Counted from the stretch's first letter, positions 51,909 through 60,933 are shown. The stretch is DNA of 64,000 nucleotides from Alphaproteobacteria bacterium (GCA_021732145.1 JAKFVN010000003.1:82387-146386); one strand, 5' to 3'. The notes: a model not told the origin generated them from the letters alone. Numbers and translations: made by a program.

Positions 51909-53633
51909 GTGATGTTCAAAGCCCTTACCGCCAATTTATTCCCGCATGAAAAACGCCTAACCGGTGCTGCTTACGGTGTGCTGGTTTGTTTTTGTCTGGC
52001 GATATTCTTGCCGGGCTTTTTCACCCTGCCTGTGTTCGACCGTGATGAGCCCAGCTTTGCGCAAGCCAGCCGCCAAATGCTGCAAACCGGTGATTTAGTC
52101 GATATCCGTTTTCAAGATGAACCGCGCTATAAAAAACCCATCGGCATTTATTGGTTGCAAGCTGGCGCAGTGCAACTCGTGCAAAGCATTGCGGGCGATG
52201 ATATTGCCAATTCCATCTGGCCCTATCGTTTGCCATCGCTGCTTGGCGGAATATTGGCGGTGCTGCTCACCGCGGCGCTGGGCTGCAAATTGCTCAATGC
52301 GGAAACAGGTTTTGCAGCAGCCATTTTGCTGGCCTGCTGTTTCATTTTAAATGTTGAAACGCGCCTTGCCAAAACCGATGCAATGCTATTGGCAACCATT
52401 GTTGCCTGCCAATTTGTGCTCGCCAAAGCTTTCATCCAGACCAAGGCATTAAAGGCTAAGGATTTCCTGTTGTTCTGGGGCGCGCTGGCGGCTGGCTTTC
52501 TGATTAAAGGCCCGCTTATTTTGCTGGCGCCGCTTGGCACCATCATCACGCTTAAATTATTCAAAGAACCTATTGGTTTTGCCAAAAAACTAAACCCGCT
52601 TTTGGGTATTCCATTTGCGCTGCTGCTTATCCTGCCGTGGTTTATTCTGATTACGCATCAGGCGGGCGCGGAGTTTTACAAGAATTCCGCGGGCCATGAT
52701 TTATTTGCCAAAATCTGGGAAGTGCAGGGCTTTGCGCATCAATGGGGTTTTGCATTGCCTGGGCTCTACGCATTTATTCTGCCGGCGATGATGTGGCCCG
52801 CATCGCTTCCTTTCATGCTCGCCATTCCCTATATCTGGGCGTGCCGTCATGACAAAGATGTGCGCTTTTGTCTTGCATGGGCATTGCCCATTTGGATTGT
52901 GTTTGAATTAACGCTGACCAAATTACCGCATTACGTGTTGCCTGCTTATCCCGCGCTTTGTCTGCTCGCCATGCGCTGGCTGTTTTCCGGCGTGCGCGAT
53001 ACGGGGCATTCCTTATGGAATGTGTTGTGTTATCTCGCCTTTGCGGGCGTATCGCTCGGCTTTGCGCTTATTCCAGCGGTGCTGCCCGTGGTGCTGGAAG
53101 GCACGTTATTTTATTGGGCGCTCTTTGCTGGCACACTGGCCTTTGCGGCATGCCTGACCGCCATTCATTTGATGCGCGGCAAGCCATCCACAGACCCCTC
53201 CGTTGGCCTTGCGCCGCTGCCCGTAGCGGGCGTGATGCTGATGTCAGCCCTATTCGGCGTGATGCTGCCGAACCTGAACCATTTATTTATCAGCGAACAA
53301 ATCGTGCGGCATTTGCCTGAATTGGAAAACTGCGAAAAACCATTGCTGGCAACGGCTGGGTATGGCGAGCCCAGCCTGGTGTTTAATGCAAGCGTCAAAA
53401 CCGAATTCTTGAATGTGGGTGAGCGACTGGCGGTCGAGATGAAGCGCAACCCCTGCCTGATTGGGGTTGTAGAAAGCAGGCAGAAAGCTGAATTTCTGGA
53501 AAAAGCGAGATTCTTCCAGCTTATCCCGCTGCTCACCGGCAATGCGGATGGTTTTAGCATCGGCACAGGCAAAATGATGAAGCTGGAAATTTACCGCACC
53601 GCGCCAGAAGAAAAGAAACTTAAGCCACGTTGA
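51909..53633 (+). CDS. ArnT-like (GT83/PMT) lipid-linked sugar transferase
   Basis: This 574-aa multi-spanning GT-C glycosyltransferase has the luminal acidic motif LPVFDRDEPSFAQASRQML and the following EPRYKKPIGIYWLQ, as in ArnT/GT83 enzymes. These use undecaprenyl-phosphate sugars to modify lipid A. About ten hydrophobic helices follow, then a periplasmic C-terminal domain (~130 residues) ending EIYRTAPEEKKLKPR. The start is ATG 51909 or an upstream alternative. Sugar and acceptor are unknown. The stop overlaps the convergent HD-like gene by 14 nt. Confidence 0.9.
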   Translation: MMFKALTANLFPHEKRLTGAAYGVLVCFCLAIFLPGFFTLPVFDRDEPSFAQASRQMLQTGDLVDIRFQDEPRYKKPIGIYWLQAGAVQLVQSIAGDDIANSIWPYRLPSLLGGILAVLLTAALGCKLLNAETGFAAAILLACCFILNVETRLAKTDAMLLATIVACQFVLAKAFIQTKALKAKDFLLFWGALAAGFLIKGPLILLAPLGTIITLKLFKEPIGFAKKLNPLLGIPFALLLILPWFILITHQAGAEFYKNSAGHDLFAKIWEVQGFAHQWGFALPGLYAFILPAMMWPASLPFMLAIPYIWACRHDKDVRFCLAWALPIWIVFELTLTKLPHYVLPAYPALCLLAMRWLFSGVRDTGHSLWNVLCYLAFAGVSLGFALIPAVLPVVLEGTLFYWALFAGTLAFAACLTAIHLMRGKPSTDPSVGLAPLPVAGVMLMSALFGVMLPNLNHLFISEQIVRHLPELENCEKPLLATAGYGEPSLVFNASVKTEFLNVGERLAVEMKRNPCLIGVVESRQKAEFLEKARFFQLIPLLTGNADGFSIGTGKMMKLEIYRTAPEEKKLKPR

Positions 53634-54444
53634 GGCGGAGCATGGTGCGGCGATGAATGGTTTCATACGCCATGTGAATATGACGCAGTGATGGGCGGAA
53701 GGCACAGCCCGCTTCCACCACTCTACGCATATCGCCAAGCTTTCTCAGCATATCTTCCCGTGCCCTGGCATCGGCTGGAATGGCGGCTTGGTCATTGGTA
53801 TTGGCAAGGCCATCAATGCTTTTCAGTTTGGCATACAGCGCATCACCCAGCGCGCGTTGCTGCTGCGCGCCTGTCTTCATTTGCTTATTGGCAACATTGG
53901 ATGGATCGGTTAAACGGAACACCACATCTTCAGCGCCTGGAAACAGCTTTGCAATCGCTTCCAATAATGGCTTTGCAATCGCTTCTTTTTCAGCAGGCGT
54001 CAGTTTCTGGCCGGGCTGCAAATTGCGCTTATAGGCGCGTTCAATCACATCATGGCAAATCATGCCAATCACTTCGCGCATCTGCGATTGGTCAAGGCGT
54101 TTGGCGACGCGGCGCAATTTATGCTTCAACTGGTCCTTGGTATCATGCGCGGTACTTTCCACCACGCGGATTAGCTGGCGCACCACGAAATTATCATCAA
54201 AATTTTCTTCAACTTTTTTGCGCATAACCATTTCGTAATGCGCGGCGATGAATGCAACTTCCAATGTGTGGCACAGGTAATCGCGCGGGGTGCCATCGCT
54301 GTTGGGGCGGTGGCGCGTTTCGCCTGCATGCTGGCGCTCGGCAAAATCAAAAACAAATTCAAGCGCAGATAAACAATCTTGCTGCGCTGCGAGATAAACT
54401 GCCGAGTGAGGAGCAGCGCCCCTGTAATTTGGCGAAGATAACAT
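53620..54444 (-). CDS. HD-domain-like protein related to the RSH hydrolase region (weak)
   Basis: This protein of ~274 aa is of uncertain identity. Residues ~25-120 resemble an RSH-type HD domain: ALEFVFDFAERQHAGETRHR, TPRDYLCHTLEVAFIAAHYE (His ligand position) and RVVESTAHDTKDQLKHKLRR (HD pair). The spacing between His and HD is about 45 residues, longer than in Rel (about 25). No synthetase, TGS or ACT part follows; the rest is helical and unrecognised. It could be a small alarmone hydrolase-type or other HD phosphohydrolase. The start is ATG 54444 because the longer form (to 54513) would read through a hairpin at 54448-54472. Confidence 0.55.
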   Translation of the reverse strand: MLSSPNYRGAAPHSAVYLAAQQDCLSALEFVFDFAERQHAGETRHRPNSDGTPRDYLCHTLEVAFIAAHYEMVMRKKVEENFDDNFVVRQLIRVVESTAHDTKDQLKHKLRRVAKRLDQSQMREVIGMICHDVIERAYKRNLQPGQKLTPAEKEAIAKPLLEAIAKLFPGAEDVVFRLTDPSNVANKQMKTGAQQQRALGDALYAKLKSIDGLANTNDQAAIPADARAREDMLRKLGDMRRVVEAGCAFRPSLRHIHMAYETIHRRTMLRLNVA

Positions 54445-54594
54445 AAAAATGCCCACATATTTTCGGGCATTGTCTTTTATACGGAATAAATATGTATTCG
54501 TAACAACGCCCACTAAACGGAGCTTGGTTATAACCTCAGATTCAGTCGGATTCTACTGAATAAAAACAAGATAAATCAAAAACTTATTTGAAAT

Positions 54595-54714
54595 TTAACT
54601 GGTCAGTTTAATAATTATGGCAGCCAAAACCAGCCCGCTGCTCGCAGCGATGAGCGTGAAATCAAATGCTGCGGTTTTTGTAATTGCTACTGATTTTCTA
54701 ATCATACGCGTCAT
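54595..54714 (-). CDS. Possible 39-aa single-pass membrane peptide
   Basis: The reading frame from ATG 54714 encodes 39 residues: a basic N-terminus (MTRMIRKSVAITKTA), then a hydrophobic helix (FTLIAASSGLVLAAIIIKL) and a short tail. GGGAA lies about 8 nt upstream of the ATG. The topology is plausible for a small bacterial membrane protein. It lies alone in a long AT-rich gap. With no homologue recalled, it remains a candidate. Confidence 0.4.
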   Translation of the reverse strand: MTRMIRKSVAITKTAAFDFTLIAASSGLVLAAIIIKLTS

Positions 54715-55105
54715 ATTTTATTCCCGTCTCAGTTACATTATGTGAATGAATCACTACCTCTATAAAAATCATAACCCAGATTTTTGAAAGTAATGGGTCT
54801 CAGATGCTTTATAGAAATTAGTTAGTTGGTTAAAATCCATTAACCAGTCCTAGCGCACATATATGTGTTCTTCATCATTTAGTCAGAAATGCTGACTTAT
54901 TCTTAAAGAGCTATTCAGAATCTCGCTGTGGCTAAGGATTATGGGTGGTTTCGAAAACCGGAGCGCAGCGTACATTTTAGTACGCGAGCACCGGAAGCAC
55001 AGAAAACGCACATAAGCCAACGCCACAGTCAGAGATAATGAACTAGCTCTGAATTTCCACTTCTGAATTCCTGCCTAATAGGTCTCTCAAAACTAAGGTC
55101 TCAAT
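54715..55105. other. 391-nt intergenic region upstream of fadA, with repeat R3
   Basis: No gene is visible apart from the short frame at 54595-54714. The left part is AT-rich and unstructured. Repeat R3 fills 54907-55056 and leaves about 50 nt for a fadA leader or promoter. Confidence 0.6.
54907..55056. repeat. Family R intergenic repeat, copy R3
   Basis: This copy starts agagctattcagaatctcg then ctgtggctaagg, has cgaaaaccggagc and the hairpin GCGTAC-atttta-GTACGC in the middle, then agcaccggaagc-cagaaaac, and ends agccaacgccacag then tcagagataatgaactagctc. Its two outer ends (GAGCTATTCAGAATCTC and GAGATAATGAACTAGCTC) are imperfect inverted repeats, so the whole 150 nt can fold as one long hairpin. 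Confidence 0.75.
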
Positions 55106-56242
55106 ATGCGCCACGTTTATATTGCGGGTTATGCACGCTCCCCCTTCACACCGGCGAATAAAGGGGCGATGGCAGGCATAAGAGCGGATGATATGGCCGC
55201 GCAAACCGTGCTTGGCCTTCTGAAAAAAACCGGCATGGATGCAAAATATGTCGAAGATCTTATTCTGGGCTGCGCATTTCCCGAAGGCGAACAGGGCTTG
55301 AACCTAGCGCGCCTCGTGGTGCTGCTGGCCGGCTTGCCGCAATCGGTTGCGGGCCAAACCATCAACCGTTTCTGCGGTTCTTCTATGCAAAGTATCCATG
55401 CTGCTGCGGGTGCAATTCAAATGAACGCAGGGGAAGCATTTATTTGCGCCGGCGTTGAAAGCATGACGCGCGTTCCGATGAGCGGGTTTAATCCATTGCC
55501 CAATCCGGCGCTTACTGTGCGTTTGCCGGGTGCCTATATGGGCATGGGAACAACAGCCGAAAATGTCGCGCGCATGTATAAAATTTCCCGCCCTGAACAG
55601 GAAGCATTTGCGGTGCGTTCCCACCAGAAAGCAGCCGAAGCACAAGGCAAAGGCCATTTAACCGATGAAATTGTTCCAATTGCTGCGGATGGTTTTAGCG
55701 CAAATTCAGATGGCTGCATTCGCCCCGAAACCACGGTTGAAAAACTCGCGGATTTAAAACCTGCCTTTGAAGAAAAAGGTTCGGTTACCGCTGGCACATC
55801 CAGCCCGTTAACGGATGGTGCGGCAGCAACATTAGTCGTCTCCGAAGATTTCCTTCGCGCCAATGGCATGAAGGCCATTGCAAAAATCCGCAGCATTGCG
55901 GTTGCGGGCTGCGCGCCAGAAATCATGGGCATTGGCCCCGTTGCCGCAACCCGCAAAGCATTGCAGCGCGCAGGCCTCACCGTTGCCGATATTGACGTCA
56001 TTGAACTCAATGAAGCCTTCGCATCGCAATCACTCGCATGCATCCGTGATTTAGGTTTGGATGAAAGCAAGATTAACTTGGATGGCGGCGCAATTGCGAT
56101 GGGCCATCCCCTTGGCGCAACCGGCGCACGTATTACGGGCAAGGCCGCATCCCTCCTTCAACGCACGGGTAAAAAATTCGCGCTCGCCACGCAATGCATT
56201 GGCGGCGGGCAAGGCATCGCAACCATTCTGGAAGCCGTTTAA
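55106..56242 (+). CDS. fadA: Acetyl-CoA acyltransferase (thiolase)
   Basis: This 378-aa thiolase carries out the last step of beta-oxidation, splitting 3-ketoacyl-CoA. Active-site residues are the nucleophilic Cys in INRFCGSSMQSIHAAAGAIQ, the His in GGAIAMGHPLGATGARITGK and the second Cys in ATQCIGGGQGIATILEAV. VIELNEAFASQSLACIRDLG gives the NEAF motif. It begins a beta-oxidation operon: the fadB-like gene starts 25 nt downstream, then a membrane gene and acyl-CoA dehydrogenase. The biosynthetic PhaA/AtoB type is less likely given that context. Confidence 0.94.
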   Translation: MRHVYIAGYARSPFTPANKGAMAGIRADDMAAQTVLGLLKKTGMDAKYVEDLILGCAFPEGEQGLNLARLVVLLAGLPQSVAGQTINRFCGSSMQSIHAAAGAIQMNAGEAFICAGVESMTRVPMSGFNPLPNPALTVRLPGAYMGMGTTAENVARMYKISRPEQEAFAVRSHQKAAEAQGKGHLTDEIVPIAADGFSANSDGCIRPETTVEKLADLKPAFEEKGSVTAGTSSPLTDGAAATLVVSEDFLRANGMKAIAKIRSIAVAGCAPEIMGIGPVAATRKALQRAGLTVADIDVIELNEAFASQSLACIRDLGLDESKINLDGGAIAMGHPLGATGARITGKAASLLQRTGKKFALATQCIGGGQGIATILEAV

Positions 56243-56267
56243 GGCACCCCTTCAGGAGACCATCTAC

Positions 56268-58664
56268 ATGATCGATAAAATTTCCAAAGTTGCAGTGATT
56301 GGTTCCGGCGTGATGGGCAGCCAGATTGCAGCGCATCTCGCCAATGCTGGCCTTTCCGTGATGTTACTGGATATTGTTCCAGATGGCGCATCTGACCCCA
56401 ATGTCGTTGCCAAAGGCGCGCTGGAAAAATTGCTGAAGATGGACCCCGCGCCATTTATGCACAAGGAATTTGCCAAGCGCGTAACGCCCGGCAATCTGCG
56501 TGATGATTTGAACAAGCTTGGCGAGGTTGACTGGATTATCGAAGCCATTATCGAAAATCCGATTATCAAGGCCGACCTTTATAAGAAGATTGATGCCGTT
56601 CGCAAAAAAGGTTCGATTGTTTCATCGAACACTTCAACCATTCCACTTGGCGTTTTAACGGGCGGCCAATCGGAAGAATTTGCGGCCGATTTTCTCATCA
56701 CCCACTTCTTCAACCCGCCGCGCTATATGCGCTTGCTGGAATTTGTAACCGGCCCCAAAACGCGCCCCGATGCTGCGGCGCTCATCCGCAAAACCTGCGA
56801 TGAAGTATTGGGTAAGGGCGTTGTGGTGTGCAAGGACACACCGGGCTTTATCGCCAACCGCATCGGCACCTACTGGATGGAACGCGCGGTGTATGCCGCG
56901 ATGGATTTGGGCATAAGTGTGGAAGAAGCCGATGCTGTATGCAGCAAACCCTTCAACATGCCAAAGACAGGCGTGTTTGGTTTAATTGATTTAGTCGGCC
57001 TTGATTTGATGCCGCTGATTGCGAAAAGCTTTTTGGCCACATTGCCAAGTGATGATGCGTACCGCGCGCTGCACCGCGATGTGCCTTTGTTCAATAAAAT
57101 GATTGCCGATGGGTATACTGGCCGCAAGGGCAAGGGCGGCTTCTACCGCATTAATAAGAACGCGCCAGATCCTGCGAGCGGCAGCGAAGCAGGTGAATCT
57201 GCCGCATCTAAAAAATCCGGCGGTAAGGTCAAAGAATCCATCAATCTGAAAACCGGCGAATATTCAAAATCAGAAAGCAGCAAATTATCCGCATTGGAAA
57301 ATGCCGGAAAAAATATTGCCAAGCTCTGCGAAGGCAGCGATAAAATTTCCCAATTTGCTTGGACATGCCTGCGCGATGGCTTGACCTACGCAGCATCCCT
57401 TGTTCCACAAATTGCCAATGATATTGTCGCGGTTGATGAAGCGATGCGCTTTGGCTATAATTGGGGTGAAGGCCCGTTTGAGCTGATCGACCGTTTGGGC
57501 GTTGACTGGTTTATTGACCGTTTGAAGCGCGAAAACGCACGCATCCCCGAATTGCTGCAAAAGGCCGCGGGCAAAAGCTTTTATAAAACCATCAATGGCA
57601 AGCTGCATTATCTGACGACAAGCGGCGAATTCCAGCCGGTGCAGCGCGCCAAGGGTGTTATTTTATTATCCGATGTGAAACGTGCATCCGAAAAACCTGT
57701 CTTCAAAACCGGCAGCGCAAGTCTGTGGGATGTGGGCGATGGCGTTCTTTGCGCTGAATACCACACGAAAATGAACGCGATTGATCCGGATATTTTCAAG
57801 ACATTGCAGGAAGCGTGCAAAATTATTCCCGCAAGCAACGGCAAATACAAAGCGCTTGTAATTCACAACGAAGGTTCCAACTTCTCCGTTGGTGCAAATC
57901 TTGGTCTCGCCCTTTTCGCCATCAACATCGCGTCATGGGAAACGATTGAACAATTGGTGAAGGAAGGCCAAAACACCTATCGCCAGCTTCGCTACGCGCC
58001 CTTCCCTGTGGTGAGCGTTGCGCATAACATGGCATTGGGCGGTGGCTGTGAAATCCATCTGCATGCTGACCACGTCGTTGCGCATGCTGAAACCTATACA
58101 GGCCTTGTGGAAGTGGGTGTTGGCGTTATCCCCGGTTGGGGCGGCTGCGCACAACTCCTTGGCCGCGCATACCATCACCCCAAGCAGAAAAAAGGCCCCA
58201 TGCCCGCATTGGCGCAAGTGTTCGAACAAATCGCCACCGCGAAATATTCAAAATCTGCCTTTGAAGCACGCGACATGATGGTGCTTCTGGATGGCCATCA
58301 CACCATTACGTTCAACGTTGACCGCTTGCTGCAAAATGCAAAATCGGTCGCACTGGAACTTGCCAAAAATTACAAAGCACCGGAACCATACACCTACCGC
58401 CTTGCTGGCCCGCCGGGCAAAGCCGCGATTGGCTTGTCGGTTGGCGCGATGAAGGCAGTTGGCAAAGTCACGCCGCATGATGAAGTGGTGATTGATGTGC
58501 TGGCGGATATTCTCACAGGAAAAAACACCAACATCATCAAACTGATGACTGAAGATGATGTGTACAAGCTGGAGTTTGAAGGCTTCATGAAGCTTATTCG
58601 CACCGCTGGCTCGATTGCGCGTATTGAAACCATGCTGGAAACAGGCAAGCCCTTAAGGAACTGA
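56268..58664 (+). CDS. 3-hydroxyacyl-CoA dehydrogenase / enoyl-CoA hydratase (FadN-type)
   Basis: This ~798-aa bifunctional beta-oxidation enzyme has its dehydrogenase first: VAVIGSGVMGSQIAAHLANA (NAD+ site), IVSSNTSTIPLGVL, THFFNPPRYMRLLEFV, DTPGFIANRIGTYWMERAVY, and a second HAD-C region near YNWGEGPFELIDRLGVDWFI. The C-terminus has a crotonase-fold hydratase: NFSVGANLGLALFA (oxyanion region) and MALGGGCEIHLHADHVV then GLVEVGVGVIPGWGG. This domain order is that of FadN (B. subtilis), reversed from E. coli FadB. Residues ~295-325, just before INLKTGEYSKSE, are a Ser/Gly/Lys-rich linker encoded partly by a palindrome. ATG 56268 has CAGGAG 9 nt upstream; the gene is part of the fad operon. Confidence 0.93.
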   Translation: MIDKISKVAVIGSGVMGSQIAAHLANAGLSVMLLDIVPDGASDPNVVAKGALEKLLKMDPAPFMHKEFAKRVTPGNLRDDLNKLGEVDWIIEAIIENPIIKADLYKKIDAVRKKGSIVSSNTSTIPLGVLTGGQSEEFAADFLITHFFNPPRYMRLLEFVTGPKTRPDAAALIRKTCDEVLGKGVVVCKDTPGFIANRIGTYWMERAVYAAMDLGISVEEADAVCSKPFNMPKTGVFGLIDLVGLDLMPLIAKSFLATLPSDDAYRALHRDVPLFNKMIADGYTGRKGKGGFYRINKNAPDPASGSEAGESAASKKSGGKVKESINLKTGEYSKSESSKLSALENAGKNIAKLCEGSDKISQFAWTCLRDGLTYAASLVPQIANDIVAVDEAMRFGYNWGEGPFELIDRLGVDWFIDRLKRENARIPELLQKAAGKSFYKTINGKLHYLTTSGEFQPVQRAKGVILLSDVKRASEKPVFKTGSASLWDVGDGVLCAEYHTKMNAIDPDIFKTLQEACKIIPASNGKYKALVIHNEGSNFSVGANLGLALFAINIASWETIEQLVKEGQNTYRQLRYAPFPVVSVAHNMALGGGCEIHLHADHVVAHAETYTGLVEVGVGVIPGWGGCAQLLGRAYHHPKQKKGPMPALAQVFEQIATAKYSKSAFEARDMMVLLDGHHTITFNVDRLLQNAKSVALELAKNYKAPEPYTYRLAGPPGKAAIGLSVGAMKAVGKVTPHDEVVIDVLADILTGKNTNIIKLMTEDDVYKLEFEGFMKLIRTAGSIARIETMLETGKPLRN
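57171..57193. repeat. Short palindrome in frame in the FadN-like gene
   Basis: CCTGC and GCAGG enclose gagcggcagcgaa. The inner bases (gcgagcg...gcgaagc) resemble the core of family B, but the match is short, so membership is uncertain. It encodes PASGSEAG in a flexible linker. Confidence 0.4.
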
Positions 58665-59122
58665 TGATGGAACTGAAAAGCATCGCCATCTACCTGCCAA
58701 TTTGCGCGGCGCTGTGCTGGGCATTTATCTACACCGTCAATGCCCGCAATTACGAGATTATCACCGTGCCAACGGGCCTTGCCGCGCAAGGCATCGGCAT
58801 GCTGGGCGCGGCGTGGCTGGCAAACGTGCTGCTAAAAAGCCCGCTGGATTTTGCGCCGTTTTTTTCCCATGCGCAAAAATGGTGGTTCTGGTCGGTTCCG
58901 GTTGCCGTCGTTTTCGCATCTTGCTTTTTGCATCTCAGTTTGAAATTGAACTCCGCAACTTACACAGGCCTTGTTGAAATTCTCTATGTCATTCTTATTC
59001 CGTTATTTGCCTATCTGTTCTTTGGCCAGAAGCAATTAAACCTGTCGATGATCATCGGCGGGTTGCTGATGCTGTCGGGCATCGGGTTTGTGGTTTACGG
59101 TCAATTGCAAAAAGCGTCTTAA
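58664..59122 (+). CDS. Small multi-spanning membrane protein (DMT-transporter-like half)
   Basis: This ~152-aa protein has four to five hydrophobic helices: IYLPICAALCWAFIYTVNAR, GLAAQGIGMLGAAWLANVLL, FWSVPVAVVFASCFLHLSLK, then GLVEILYVILIPLFAYLFFG and MIIGGLLMLSGIGFVVYGQL. The last two helices with intervening FGQKQLNLSMIIGG resemble the end of an EamA-type DMT unit, so it could be a half-size transporter. The substrate is unknown. The start overlaps the fadN-like stop (TGATGATG; ATG 58664 or 58667, AAGGAA upstream), so it is coupled to the beta-oxidation operon. Confidence 0.75.
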   Translation: MMELKSIAIYLPICAALCWAFIYTVNARNYEIITVPTGLAAQGIGMLGAAWLANVLLKSPLDFAPFFSHAQKWWFWSVPVAVVFASCFLHLSLKLNSATYTGLVEILYVILIPLFAYLFFGQKQLNLSMIIGGLLMLSGIGFVVYGQLQKAS

Positions 59123-59134
59123 AGCGAGGAAGTT

Positions 59135-60922
59135 ATGCCTACATATAAAGCCCCCTTGACCGATATGCAGTTTCTGCTGAACGACGTGTTTGATGCAAGC
59201 CAGCTTGCCAAGCTTCCGGGTTATGAAGAAGCAACGCCGGATATGTTCCAGAGCATTCTGGAAGAAGGCGCGAAGCTGTGCGAAGAAGTGCTGTTACCCA
59301 TCAACCAATCCGGTGATATCGAGGGCTGCACCTTCAAAGACGGCGTGGTGACTACGCCAAAAGGCTTTAAGGAAGCATACGAAACCTTCACCCAAGGCGG
59401 ATGGATGGGCTTATCGTGCAGCAAAGAATTCGGCGGCCAAGGCCTGCCATTGCTGCTGAATTTTTTGCTCGATGAAATGGTGTGCTCCGCCAATTTATCC
59501 TTTGGTATGTACCCCGGCCTTTCACACGGTGCCTATAACGCGATTGAAAAACACGGCGTTCAGGAACTCAAAGAAAAATACCTGCCCAAAATGGTAACGG
59601 GTGAATGGTCTGGCACCATGTGCCTTACCGAACCGCATTGCGGCACGGATTTGGGTCTCATTAAAACCAAGGCCATTCCAAAAGGCGATGGCAGCTATTC
59701 CATTTCCGGCACCAAGATTTTTATTTCAGCAGGCGAGCAAGACTTAACCGAAAACATCATTCACCTTGTGCTGGCAAAATTGCCTGATGCGCCGCCGGGC
59801 GTGCGCGGTATTTCATTATTCTTGGTTCCCAAATTCTTGGTGAAGGATGATGGCGGCATTGGCGCGCGCAATGGCGCGGTATGCGGCTCTATCGAACACA
59901 AAATGGGCATTAAAGCATCCGCAACCTGCGTGATGAATTTTGATAACGCAACCGGCTGGCTGGTTGGCGTGCCCAATAAGGGCATGAAGGCCATGTTCAC
60001 CATGATGAATGAAGCGCGTCTGGCAGTTGGCCTGCAAGGTTTAGGTATTGCCGAGGTTGCGTATCAAAATGGTTTGTCTTATGCCAAAGACCGTTTGCAG
60101 GGCCGCGGATTAAAGGGCGCTGTGTTTCCTGATAAAGTTGCCGACCCCATCATTGTGCACCCCGATGTGCGCCGCATGTTGTTGACGATGAAATCGATTA
60201 CCGAAGGCGCACGCGCGCTCGCGGTTTGGGTTGGTATGAATTTGGATATTGAAACCAAGCACACCGATGCAACCACGCGCGAAGAAGCAGGTGAACTCGT
60301 TGCACTGCTCACCCCCATCACCAAGGCATTGATGACCGACCACGGCTTTGATGCTGCAAATCTGGCGGTGCAGATTATGGGCGGGCACGGCTATATCCGC
60401 GAATATGGCGTTGAACAATTCGTGCGTGATGCGCGTATCACGCAAATTTACGAAGGCACCAACGGCATTCAGGCGCTTGATTTGGTTGGCCGCAAGATGC
60501 CAGAACGTTTTGGCCGCATGCTGCGCCGTTTCTTCTGGCCCTGCGCGGAATTCATCAAGGAAAATTCAAGCAATCCTGCCTTTGCCGATATTCTTCCCAA
60601 TTTTGCCAAGACCTTTCAGCGCTTCCAGATGATTTCATTGCTGATGGCACAGCGCAGTTTTGCAAACCCCGAGGAAGCTGGCGCGGCCGCAACCGATTAC
60701 CTGCGCGGCTTCTCGCTGCTCGTGCTCGGCTATATGTGGCTGCTCATGGTCAAGACCGCACATGGCAAATTGGCCGATGCATCTGAAAAATCATTCTATG
60801 AGTCAAAACTAAAAACGGCCGATTTCTATTTTGCTAAAGTTCTGCCGGAAATCAATGCGCGCATGATGAATATTCAGGCAGGTTCAAAACCGGTCATGGG
60901 CATGAGTGCCGACTTATTTTGA
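59135..60922 (+). CDS. Acyl-CoA dehydrogenase
   Basis: This 595-aa FAD-dependent dehydrogenase introduces the 2,3 double bond in acyl-CoA. It belongs to the long FadE-like group with a C-terminal extension. Motifs are EFGGQGLPLLLNFLLDEMVC, GTMCLTEPHCGTDLGLIKTK, YSISGTKIFISAGEQDLTEN, NEARLAVGLQGLGIAEVAYQ, VQIMGGHGYIREYGVEQFVR and the catalytic Glu in RITQIYEGTNGIQALDLVGR. The final ~120 residues form the C-terminal domain typical of the longer enzymes. It follows the membrane gene by 12 nt and is followed within 11 nt by the degenerate-EAL gene. Confidence 0.94.
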   Translation: MPTYKAPLTDMQFLLNDVFDASQLAKLPGYEEATPDMFQSILEEGAKLCEEVLLPINQSGDIEGCTFKDGVVTTPKGFKEAYETFTQGGWMGLSCSKEFGGQGLPLLLNFLLDEMVCSANLSFGMYPGLSHGAYNAIEKHGVQELKEKYLPKMVTGEWSGTMCLTEPHCGTDLGLIKTKAIPKGDGSYSISGTKIFISAGEQDLTENIIHLVLAKLPDAPPGVRGISLFLVPKFLVKDDGGIGARNGAVCGSIEHKMGIKASATCVMNFDNATGWLVGVPNKGMKAMFTMMNEARLAVGLQGLGIAEVAYQNGLSYAKDRLQGRGLKGAVFPDKVADPIIVHPDVRRMLLTMKSITEGARALAVWVGMNLDIETKHTDATTREEAGELVALLTPITKALMTDHGFDAANLAVQIMGGHGYIREYGVEQFVRDARITQIYEGTNGIQALDLVGRKMPERFGRMLRRFFWPCAEFIKENSSNPAFADILPNFAKTFQRFQMISLLMAQRSFANPEEAGAAATDYLRGFSLLVLGYMWLLMVKTAHGKLADASEKSFYESKLKTADFYFAKVLPEINARMMNIQAGSKPVMGMSADLF

Positions 60923-60933
60923 GGATAGCTTGA

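Noticed and set aside
25925..55056. CRISPR array as an explanation of the repeats
   Set aside because: The repeats are tens of kilobases apart, imperfect and of several families. There is no regular spacing and no cas gene.
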